A stretch of DNA of 64,000 bases. Origin: Arachis hypogaea (taxonomy: Eukaryota > Streptophyta > Magnoliopsida > Fabales > Fabaceae). The notes below the pieces were generated by a model. It searched no databases. It was not told where the DNA came from and saw only the letters and a program-made list of their open reading frames with translations. A program made the position numbers and the translations under genes. Location of the stretch: contig NC_092051.1 in the NCBI RefSeq assembly GCF_003086295.3, forward strand, positions 78,190,445 through 78,254,444, given 5' to 3'. Below, piece by piece: positions 55,861-64,000 of this stretch (the first letter of the stretch is position 1; each line of letters starts with the position of its first letter).

Positions 55861-57770
55861 TGGTCAGTAACCTAATTCCCTTTTTAATCTTCATAAATAT
55901 ATAAAACCTAATATGAATTCATAGATAATTTTATAATTTAGTCAATAACCAATTATCAAGTAATCCAACTTTCATAAAATTGGCACCAAAATAAGTGTGT
56001 GATCACATAACAACATACACTAACAAAATACCAAAAGTGAAAATCATAACTACTCATGAATTCCTAATACATGAATTAGAATTCCTAATCAAAGTCATCT
56101 TCAAAATACCAAAAGTGTGAAATTCCTAATACATGAATTAGAATTCCTAATCAAAGTCTTCTTGTACTTCATGCATCATCATTGCAAGGTAAATTGTTTT
56201 AACCTGTGCCCTGCAAAATAAAACACACAAATGAACAACTACAAATTGTTTTAACCTGTGCAGTAGTAGTGGATTGATAACTATCGAAAGCCTGAACAAA
56301 AATAGACTAAGACTTAAGTAAATATTAAAATATAAATATGTTTAATATTTTTTAGTATAAATAAATCATTTTATGTTCAGTGTGGATGAAGCTACTACTT
56401 TGGTCCAGGCTCCACACCTTAAAACTAAGCAATAAACTGCAAAATCTGTGACTAATGGCAGAGAAGACTGAGTAGGGAATGACAGAGACGAAGGCACCAG
56501 CAGGGAGGAAGGACCAAAGCCAAAACAGTGGAACCTCTTCAAACTTGTTCTTCTTCTCTCTCAATAGCTTCAGTGTTGTTATTGGTTGTTACTGCAAAAA
56601 TAATACTTCCAATGTTATTCTATATATTTTCAGGCTTTTTTTTTGCTAAAAGAAAAGAAAAGGACGTGTGTACTATACTTGAATTAACAATAGACAATAT
56701 AATAATAGTGCATGATTGAGAAATGCAAATACAAATTCAAATGGCTGTTCAGAATTTCAGATTATATTAGATAATGGCAACACAATGCAAGCATCAGAAA
56801 CCACATCAAAGTAGGGACACAATGTTTTCTATCACAAACAAATGAATAACCTCAATCTCTCAGAATTAGCAGAAATCCTTCTCACTGAAAACATCAATTT
56901 AATTTCTATTTACTTTCAGATATCCAATGTTTTAGGCCACAGACCCATGTGCTTTTGTACAATGTGAAATTAATTTAATTATTTACTTAATAGTGAAAAG
57001 AAAATGAAAAATAAGATCCATGAATAATTGTTGCAAAAGAATCCAAGTGCAATTGCATGATCACACAACAATTTCCCAATGCCAAGCAAATTTAGGCAAA
57101 CCCCCCCCCCAAAAAGAATCCAAGAATGAACATCATATATGCATGCATAGAAAGTGAGCAGAAGAGGAAATGCAAATTGAGAAATCAGCAGCAGCCAATG
57201 ATTAAGGATGTAATGAGCATGAATGCATAATAAGCACAAAGAATCTCAACAAGGAAACGAGTTGCTAACACATGGCACAAAGCAGCAACACTTAATAAAC
57301 AGCAGCAGTAAATAGCATGTTTCCCAAGTTCAAGCAAGCACCAAACAGAATTCATATGACTTAACCAGTTCCACAAACTGAAATCATTGCAGTTCATATA
57401 ATATGGACCAAGCAACAAGCAGAGCAGAACTCAGCAACAACAAACCAAGAAAAATTAATGAAACAGTAACACTTCCACAGCATCTATTTTGGACAATGAA
57501 ATAAAATACAACAAACAGCAATCACAGGTCCAGAATTCAACACCAAAACAGCACAATAAACAAGTTCATCCAGGACAACTTTCAGATGAAAGACAAATTT
57601 ATTCCGAACAGCAGCAGTAAACAAAACAAAACCTACATCCACTAACCAGTCCAGATTCTCTAACCACCTAATTCAACTAAACTAAATTAGTTGAACTAAA
57701 CAAGCTAAACATAATGAGCTAAACCAGATTAATCAAACAGAAATAAAATCAAATGACATCAAAGGGAAAC
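55861..57770. other. CACTA interior, left part
   Basis: AT-rich, no long ORF, intron- or UTR-like composition. A run of eleven C occurs near 57101. Short ORFs at 56352-56719 and 56979-57418 have no supporting features. Confidence 0.5.
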
Positions 57771-57876
57771 CTGGAAAGCAGAGAATTGGAGCAGGGGAAG
57801 GGAAGGGAAAACAGTAAAACAGGGTCTCGTAGTGGCTCTTAACAGAATCTTGGACAAGTGCCCCGAGAGTGCCATG
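57771..57876 (-). other. Candidate captured exon in CACTA (weak)
   Basis: Minus strand: acceptor TATTCTTTTTCAG before 57876 and a possible donor CAG/GTTTCC after 57771. The acceptor is good and the donor poor. Phase and product unknown. Confidence 0.3.
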
Positions 57877-59146
57877 CTGAAAAAGAATAAAGGTAACTAA
57901 TTAGTTCAAATAAACGACATCATATCAAGTATTGATAAGTAAGACGATTGTATGAATATCTTAAAATTCATTCACAAAGTCACAATCCACCAATAGAAAT
58001 GACATCATATAAAGTCAGTAACTTAAAATCTCTTTAGGGGAAAGCTAATAATAAATAAGGCCATTAGAGGTGAAAATACTGTTTAGGCAAAAGGCAACAA
58101 ACAGTGAGAATTAATGGAATACCAAAACCAGCAAGAAAACACACTTTTTATGTGACTTCAGCATCTTTCATCAGAAGCGAGTTTTTATGCAAAGTGGAGA
58201 GAAGAATCCAAAACAAAATACAATTGACGCTAATAAGTAACGTTAAATAGTCCTTAAAACAGGACAGAAAGTTTGAACCATGTTAGATAACATTTATATT
58301 TAATAGAAATGAGTGATGTTAGTCCCTTTAAATGAGCACGGGAGTTTCAACCATATCATCTCACAGACGCACACACACACTGGCACATATAATCACTTAA
58401 CAAGCATCAAGCGGAGAATTAAAAAGAAATTAAAAAAAATGCTAAGATGCTGGTCTTAACAATGCAACTGTTTTAGGCTCCCAGGCCACCATTGTATTAT
58501 TCAAGACACACAAACAAAGTGATGATGAAATAATGCTCATTCATCATCGTCCATACAAATTAAGTAATACTCTTAACTTAAAAAACACCGATCCACCAAA
58601 TAAAATTAAAATAAAAAAAAACTAGTATAAAATTAATGTTTGGTTCTAGTCAACTTCTATAATTCGATTTATCAGCATAAAACATGGTTTTGACTTCAAT
58701 CATTCACAACTGCACAAGGAAGAAGATAGATTTCACTCTTTCTGACACCAACACGAGTAAATTACAGAAACCTTGTGTCTCACGTGGCTGAGACATTTCA
58801 TTCATCATCATCAGCATTCATCATAGTAGGAAAAAGTCCATGGAATCCATTATTACCCGCGAACAACATATATTAACAGTCAACATAAGATATCGAAAAA
58901 AACCAAGAAGTAATTATAACGTCGAACTAATTATTTTACTGGTAGAGAGAGTACTTGATCCTTTTTCGTGGTCAAGAATACGGAGAACAAGATGGTGAAC
59001 AACTGCTAATGATCGTATTGTAGGATAGAAAATCTTCTAACAATTTGAAAAACATCTCTCAAACAAATTTTAGATAGAACTTATATACTCAAACTTTAAC
59101 CTTAGAAAATGGATTTATTAGAATATGTTTCGGTATGGGCTTCTAC

Positions 59147-59264
59147 CTGAGACAACTGAATCTTTCAGAGTTGTGTTTAAGGCATCCGGCAGAGGAGGGC
59201 TGCCATCTCTGAAACATATTATTGGCAGTGAGCTTTTTGGAATTCGATCGACCCTTGAAAGATC
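59147..59264 (-). other. Captured exon in CACTA (118 bp)
   Basis: Minus strand: acceptor ATTATTTTTTCAG/GATC and donor CTCAG/GTAGAAG. One frame is open throughout and reads RVDRIPKSSLPIICFRDG and then SPPLPDALNTTLKDS. Together with the 59-bp exon upstream it makes 177 nt, exactly 59 codons, in one frame. It may derive from a membrane/secretory-pathway gene (I am reminded of the plant TMEM8/DUF3522 family), but I cannot confirm this. The frame is intact, so capture was recent or the sequence is constrained. Confidence 0.55.
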
Positions 59265-59505
59265 CTGAAAAAATAATTAAGAACATCTGAGTTTCATCAG
59301 AACTAAACCATTAGCATCTCCGGATCATGCCATATGAGGCAGAATAAGACTAAAATCAATGTCAAAATAGAAGCAAATGACATTAATTTAATCTAAAAGA
59401 AATGGCTTCCCAGCAAGATCCACCAACACTGAATATCAATGCTAGTGTTCTAAGGTGCTCCTATGTAAAACATTTAAAAAAAAAAAAAGTTACAGATATA
59501 CTTAC

Positions 59506-59564
59506 AAGATCTACATCTGAGTTCAATGCTATGGACACAGCAGAAAACGATGGCGGTATATCAA
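59506..59564 (-). other. Captured exon in CACTA (59 bp)
   Basis: Minus strand: acceptor TTATGTTGCAG and donor CTT/GTAAGTAT, both near consensus. It reads DIPPSFSAVSIALNSDVDL and joins in frame with the exon at 59264-59147. Confidence 0.55.
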
Positions 59565-60422
59565 CTGCAACATAAGAAACCATCAAGAGACAAGTCAGTA
59601 AGATCATCGATAAGTCTAACAAAGATTTTATTCCTCCAAATTAACAGTGCTTAGTAACTTATACCAAATTGAATCACTCAAACATTAGAAAAGAAAAATG
59701 TTACAGAAGTTAGATATAAATTATAAACACAACATTATAAGAAGTGCCAGTGGTTTTAAACCTATCCATACATACATTTGATTCTTGAATAACTAAGCAA
59801 TGGTAGGTAGGTAAAGAGAAAGAGGCACAAAAATGAGGCAGCACAATGATCACAAATCAACTATCACAAACTTACAATCAGAACTATATCAACAAGTCAT
59901 CAAGGCAAAAATTAATTCAATGGCCCCACAATAATAGGCTATGCCATCAAAATATTCATCTACTTCTTCAATGTCAACTTACACAAAAGTTACCAGAAAA
60001 CCAAAACACTCATATGATCAAAAGGGTTTAACTTTGACCTTAAACCCTTGTCATAGAAAGATCAAACATGAAAATTGCATAATTAAACAACTACCCAATT
60101 CCTCAGAGTTCAAACCAACAACAATTTGAAGACTAGGAACTATATACCACTATAAAACATCAACAGAAAATCAAAGGAGAATATAGTGAATAGAGTGCAC
60201 CTTTGTGGCTTTCTCATTCCAGAAAAAAACCACGTACGTCCACAGCATCGCAAGCAACGCGTCTTCAGCATTATCATTTAACCAGGGACATGAAAATGAA
60301 AATGAAAAGGAACATGCAATCAGAGAGAACGAATCAGGGGAAAATGAAAATGAAAAGGGAAAGCCCTAAACGTAAAAACAACGGAAAACTCGAGAAAATA
60401 AAAAGAGGAAAATCGATCATAC

Positions 60423-60478
60423 CTATGGAATTCGAGGGCTTGGAGGAGAAGAAGAGGGAGGAGCTTGCCGTCGCCCAT
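60423..60478 (-). other. Candidate first exon of the captured gene in CACTA
   Basis: Minus strand ATG at 60478 followed by GGCGACGGCAAGCTCC, reading MGDGKLLPLLLLQALEFH, and a donor CATAG/GTATGATC at 60422. The hydrophobic leucine run could be a signal-peptide core. Its link to the exons at 59564 and 59264 is inferred from order and strand only. Confidence 0.4.
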
Positions 60479-60594
60479 GTTTGCTGGAGCTTGAAGGTGA
60501 ACAGAGAGATCCTCACTGATTCGAAGAAGAACAAGAAAGAGAAGAAGGGTATGAAGATTACCAAGATGAAGAAGAAGTGGTTTCCATCAGTGAC

Positions 60595-60800
60595 GAAGGC
60601 GAAGGCGAAGGGCGACGGGCGAAGGGCAACAGGCGAAGGGCGAAGGGCGAAGGGCGAAGGGCGAAGGGCGAAGGGCGAAGGGCGAAGGGAGGAGCTCGGA
60701 CGGCGAAGGGCGAACGGCGAAGGGCGAACGGCGAAGGGCGAAGGGAGGAGCTCGGATGGCGAAGGGCGACGGGCGAAGGGAGAAGGGCGAAGGGAGGAGC
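60595..60800. repeat. GGGCGAA minisatellite in CACTA
   Basis: About 20 tandem or near-tandem 7-bp GGGCGAA units with variants (GGGCGACG, GGGAGGAGCTC). All long ORFs over 60203-61132 on both strands are products of this repeat and the neighbouring GGGTTGGGGG-type sequence. Confidence 0.93.
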
Positions 60801-60944
60801 TCTTCGATACAGGCGAGTAGGGTTAGTGGCTTCGAAGGGGAAAGAGAGATTAGGGTTGGGGACCGGGTTGGGGGCCGGGTTTGGGTCGGGTTGGGAGCCG
60901 GGTTTGGGAGCCGGGTTTGGGTCAACCGGTTTGGCCCATCTCGC

Positions 60945-61367
60945 CACGCTTTTAAAACGTTATTCTTGCTCTCTACGGCCACGCTTTTGAAGCGTGGAAA
61001 AAAAGAAACTTTTGGCCACGCTTTTAAAGCGTGGCAAAAGTGTACCAGCATATAGCCACGTTTTGTAAGCGTGGCCATAATGAAACCCTGTGGCCACGCT
61101 TTTAAAACGTCCTTGTTTCTATCTACGGCCACGCTTTTGAAGCGTGGCAGAAAAAAAACGTAGCCTTTTCTCTAATCAATTGCCACCCTCACAAAAGCGT
61201 GGCCGTTGATCCTTTTCGCCACGCTTTTGAAGCGTGGCAAAAAAAAATGTGGCCAAATCTCTAATCTATCGCCACCCTCATAAAAGCGTGGCCATAGACC
61301 ACTTTTGGCCACGCTTTTGAAGCGTGGCAAGAAAAAAGCGTGGCCATAGGCCTTTTTTCTTGTAGTG
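60945..61367. repeat. CACTA right subterminal palindrome array
   Basis: About 14 GCCACGCTTTT half-sites or full palindromes up to the terminus, matching the left array. Confidence 0.92.
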
Positions 61368-61748
61368 CAGGTAGAAGTTAGAGTAGAACTCGACTACCCA
61401 AGAAAGATTGACCTGCTTCTATTGTCTCTGTAGGAAACCCCATTGTCTTCGTTCAATTTGTGGCTCAACAAAAGTAGCAATATTGGGCGGGAGGATAAGA
61501 AGGTGTTCGTTGTTGTAACTCCTTTCAGCCAGGATGGGGAACATATGCTCACAGTAGCGATTGGAAAATCGCGCAGTGTCCTTTGCTTGAAAGGCTTTCT
61601 CCTTTTCATCGACCTTTATGATCCTCTTAACTCTTTTTGTTGAGGGCTTGACTGCAGTTGAAGAAGGCTCTGCCACTAGTGCTCTTTTAGTTCCTCTTCT
61701 TGCTGGAGGTTTGGGAGTAGCTTTCTCTTTTCCTTTCTTGGTGGCCAT

Positions 61749-63171
61749 CCTGAAAAGGGAAGAGAGAGTAAATTAAATTCAAAGAGATATATAGCAATGA
61801 AGAGAACAAAAAAGGATGGTTATAAATGCACATTAAAAGGTAAATGATGTTAACACACGCTCATGAGTACATGTGAAAGATCATTAATGGAAAATAGTTA
61901 GTGCATATGATGACAAGTGAATGCAAGGTGTTTATTGGCATGCCGGCAAAGGGCATGAGTAGCATAGATCAAGCATCACTTTGTAGCAAACCATCACGTT
62001 TGTATTGACAATTAAATTCAATTAATATAATAGTAAAGGGAATTTGTGAAAAGCAAGCATTGAATAGTAGAATAACATAGAGAAGTGCATAATGCCATAC
62101 GGGATTTTTCACAAACACATAGCATGCATGGTGAAGAAGGTATAGAAAGTATTAAAATGAACATGCAAGCAACCCTTTAAAGAAAATAATATATAATTTC
62201 CAAACAATTTGCAACAATCCACAAGCATATAATGAAGAATAATGACTCAAATAAAATTCCAACACCATGTAAAAAGGAAAGAAGAAGAAAGAAAATATGA
62301 ATAATGAAAAGAAAAAGAAAAAAAAGAAAATAACATATAAAATAAGAAGAATGATAGAAAAGAAAAGGGTGAAGAAGAAAATAAAACCTTGTTAATGGAG
62401 GTGAGGGAGAGAGAGTGAAAGGTGAGATAGAAGGAAGAAGGGAGGAGGAAGAAATAAGGAGGGAAAAGAAAAACTAGGATTTGGAGAAGAGAAAGATAAG
62501 ATATTTGGCAATTTAGGTTGAGCTGTGCGGCGCAAGCGACGCGATCGCATGGGGCACGCGGTCGCGCGACTTGCGCTTAAGGTGATGGACGCGGTCACGT
62601 GACCCAGTTTGTGCCAGTGGCGCGAGGGTTGCCTCGCACTCGCACAACTCTCTGTTCAAAATCATTAAATTCCAAATTTGAGGTGACGCGATCGCATGGG
62701 GCATGCGATCGTGTGAGTGGGTAGTTTATGGGGTACGACGCGGCCGCGTGGGGCACGCGGTCGCGTGAGGGGGATTGCGCGTCCAGTGCCAGTCCAGCAC
62801 CGCTCTAGCACAACTTTCAGCTGTGCATCCTTTCTACGTCAAAAATCAGGGCACGTGGTCACGTAGGGCACGTGGTCGCGTGGGAGGTCATTATGCCCAT
62901 ACGACGCGGACGCGTCACTGACGTGGTCGCGTGGGCTGATTTGTGCCACTGGCACTCCTCCAGCCACGCTTCAGCGTGACTCTCTGTTCGTTTTTATTTT
63001 TCTCCCCTGTCCTTGTGATGCGGACGCGTCGCTGATGCGGTCGCGTCGCGTGGCATTTTTCTTTTTTTTTTTAAATAAAAATATGTAGATGCAGATGCAC
63101 GAAATCTACTAATAAAGAGAAGAGTTATTGGATAAGAAAACTAGAAATAGAGAAAAGAACAATCATACCAT
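61749..63171 (-). other. E6 spacer with GCGATCGCGT-type palindrome cluster
   Basis: 61749-62510 is AT- and purine-rich with nothing recognised. 62520-63050 holds about 20 words such as GCGATCGCAT, GCGGCCGCGTG and GCGGACGCGTC, the family-2 motif also present in the E6 LTR and in E4. The minus-strand ORFs here are artefacts. Confidence 0.8.
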
Positions 63172-63189
63172 GGTGGGTTGTCTCCCACC
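63172..63189 (-). other. Post-stop hairpin (AGACAA loop), E6
   Basis: Minus strand GGTGGG-AGACAA-CCCACC, perfect 6-bp stem, 43 nt after the pol stop at 63233-63235. Confidence 0.7.
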
Positions 63190-63232
63190 TAGCACTTTGC
63201 TTTAACGTCCGTAAGTTGGACGCTCCACTAGC

Positions 63233-64000
63233 TCAGTCTTTGGCTATGTGGGGATCTTCCAAGAGGAAGATCTCGAGTTCCTTGTCTTTCTTCCGTTTTT
63301 CTCCATGGTACAGCTTTAAACGATGTCCGTTAACTTTGATAAGCTCCGAGCTCGAAGGATGGCTAAGGTGATAAACTCCGTACGGTTTGGCCTTCTCTAC
63401 TTTGTATGGACCTTCCCATCTTGATCTCAACTTGCCTGGCATGAGCCTCAGTCGAGATTTGTAAAGGAGGACCAAGTCCCCAGGTTGGAACTCTTTCCTC
63501 TTGATGTTCTGGTCATGTACAGCCTTCATCTTCTCCTTGTGTAGTCTTGAGTTCTCATAAGCTTCTAGGCGAAGGCTCTCCAGTTCTTGCAGTTGCAACT
63601 TTCTTTCAGCTCTGGCTTTCTCAATTCCCATGTTGCACTCCTTGACTGCCCAAAAGGCTTTGTGCTCTATTTCCACCGGGAGATGACAAGCTTTTCCATA
63701 AACTAAGCGAAAAGGACTCATCCCAATGGGTGTTTTGTATGCTGTTCTGTATGCCCAGAGTGTATCTTGTAGCCTGGTGCTCCAGTCTCTTCTATGAGGC
63801 TTTACTATCTTCTGCAAGATACGCTTTATCTCTCTATTTGATACCTCGGCTTGCCCATTGGTCTGAGGATGGTATGCTGTCGCAACTTTATGAATTATCC
63901 CATGCTTCTTCATTAGTCCTGTTAGTATCCTGTTACAAAAATGGGTGCCTTGATCGCTCACGATTGCTCGTGGGGATCCAAAGTGACAGATAATATGGTT
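63233..64000 (-). CDS. Integrase C-terminal half of E6 pol (partial at window edge)
   Basis: Runs in from the right edge without a stop. It shows the second catalytic Asp region ([10 protein letters not shown]), the Glu region ([19 protein letters not shown]), [19 protein letters not shown] and the GPY module ([19 protein letters not shown]), ending with TAG. The first catalytic Asp and the zinc-binding part lie outside. The sequence is Athila/Tat-type, without chromodomain. It inserts the cDNA into the chromosome. No damage is visible, in contrast to E1 and E2. Confidence 0.92.
   Translation of the reverse strand, partial: NHIICHFGSPRAIVSDQGTHFCNRILTGLMKKHGIIHKVATAYHPQTNGQAEVSNREIKRILQKIVKPHRRDWSTRLQDTLWAYRTAYKTPIGMSPFRLVYGKACHLPVEIEHKAFWAVKECNMGIEKARAERKLQLQELESLRLEAYENSRLHKEKMKAVHDQNIKRKEFQPGDLVLLYKSRLRLMPGKLRSRWEGPYKVEKAKPYGVYHLSHPSSSELIKVNGHRLKLYHGEKRKKDKELEIFLLEDPHIAKD

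Larger units (their letters stand above)
55283..61367. mobile_element. CACTA (En/Spm-type) DNA transposon, 6,085 bp, no transposase seen
   Basis: Termini CACTACAAGAAAA (55283) and TTTTTTCTTGTAGTG (ends 61367), with the 3-bp target duplication cag at 55280-55282 and 61368-61370. Both subterminal regions carry many copies of the palindrome GCCACGCTTTTAAAGCGTGGC. No ORF resembling a TNP2/TNPD transposase is present, so the element depends on a partner. The interior has minus-strand exon-like pieces with good splice sites, which suggests captured host-gene fragments. Confidence 0.95.
54407..61748 (-). pseudogene. Extra 3' ORF of E6, split by a CACTA transposon
   Basis: N-terminal part 61748-61371 (MATKKGKEKATPKPPARRGT, basic; then FSNRYCEHMFPILAERSYNN). 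C-terminal part 55282-54407 (PTLRSVFVRQKQVPITEEAI, LPGSRWIYGYHRTRPKG, QLWCILTNQPLNLPRHIQ, ending TEDGAKP). The reading frame on the two sides is continuous if the transposon and one cag copy are ignored. A separate TAG at 61419-61421 already interrupts it. It corresponds to the E2 ORF at 45568 (FYSNFY against FYANMW, GSRW against GARW) and ends in a Gln/Lys/Arg-rich coiled-coil-like stretch (DRQEQKAKLRERRNERQFKH). Same 'putative plant transposon protein' type; function unknown. Confidence 0.85.
51471..64000 (-). mobile_element. E6: family-2 Ty3/gypsy retrotransposon (partial), with CACTA insertion
   Basis: Minus-strand order from the window edge: integrase C-terminal part (64000-63233), post-stop hairpin, GC-palindrome spacer, extra ORF (61748-54407, split by CACTA), internal hairpin plus polypurine tract, 3' UTR, polypurine tract, 3' LTR (52956-51471). 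The upstream half (5' LTR, gag, RT) lies beyond the window. The visible integrase frame is undamaged, so this could be a fairly young autonomous element. Confidence 0.88.

Noticed and set aside
57097..57114. Run of C residues in the CACTA interior
   Set aside because: An isolated homopolymer, possibly a sequencing artefact; no wider structure.
60203..61132. Long Arg/Gly/Glu- and Pro/Ser-rich ORFs on both strands
   Set aside because: They translate the GGGCGAA minisatellite and subterminal repeats of the CACTA; low complexity with no start context or homologue recognised.

Overview
The window is plant heterochromatin made almost entirely of nested transposable elements, with no intact host gene. 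The elements are Ty3/gypsy retrotransposons of the Athila/Tat type: tRNA-Asp primer sites (TGGCGCCGTTGCCGGGGA), a gag-pro-RT-RNaseH-integrase order, and an extra ORF between integrase and the 3' LTR. The LTRs that begin TGATGAGCGGATA look to me like the FIDEL group of peanut (Arachis), so a legume, probably Arachis, is the likely source. That is recognition from memory, not a search.

Labels used below. T1 and T2 are chromovirus/Tekay-like LTR material. E1 (1014-9878, +) is a 5'-truncated, decayed family-1 element. E5 (13886-19289, +) is a non-autonomous element. E3 (19748-50236, -) is a family-1 relative that lacks all of pol. E4 (20595-27824, -) is a family-2 non-autonomous element inside E3's 3' LTR. 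E2 (36795-49318, +) is a nearly complete, young family-1 element inside E3's 5' LTR. E6 (51471-64000 and beyond, -) is a family-2 element whose 3' ORF is split by a 6,085-bp CACTA transposon (55283-61367).

Layout. 1-1013 is an inverted T1 LTR and 1014-9878 is E1. 9879-11130 is another retroelement fragment, 11131-12402 a second T1-type LTR, and 12403-13885 T2 with E5 inserted in it. 19290-19747 is T2 again, then comes E3 with E4 and E2 nested in its two LTRs. 50237-50338 is the T2 remainder, 50339-51470 a truncated family-2 LTR, and then E6 with its CACTA insertion. Target-site duplications support the nesting: ctcat for E5, ggcac for E2, cag for CACTA, and a decayed pair for E3.

The most interesting signal is in the non-coding parts. 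Autonomous and non-autonomous elements of three LTR families share small hairpins whose stems vary by compensating changes while their loops stay fixed. One, with an AGGA-type loop, sits 5-7 nt before the polypurine-tract-like box at the 3' LTR and is repeated beside the extra ORF. A second, with an AGRCAN loop, lies 41-50 nt after the stop of the main ORF. Two more lie in the 3' UTR. Each family also carries its own GC-rich palindromic word, reiterated tens of times in LTRs and spacers and, in E2, inside the gag reading frame.
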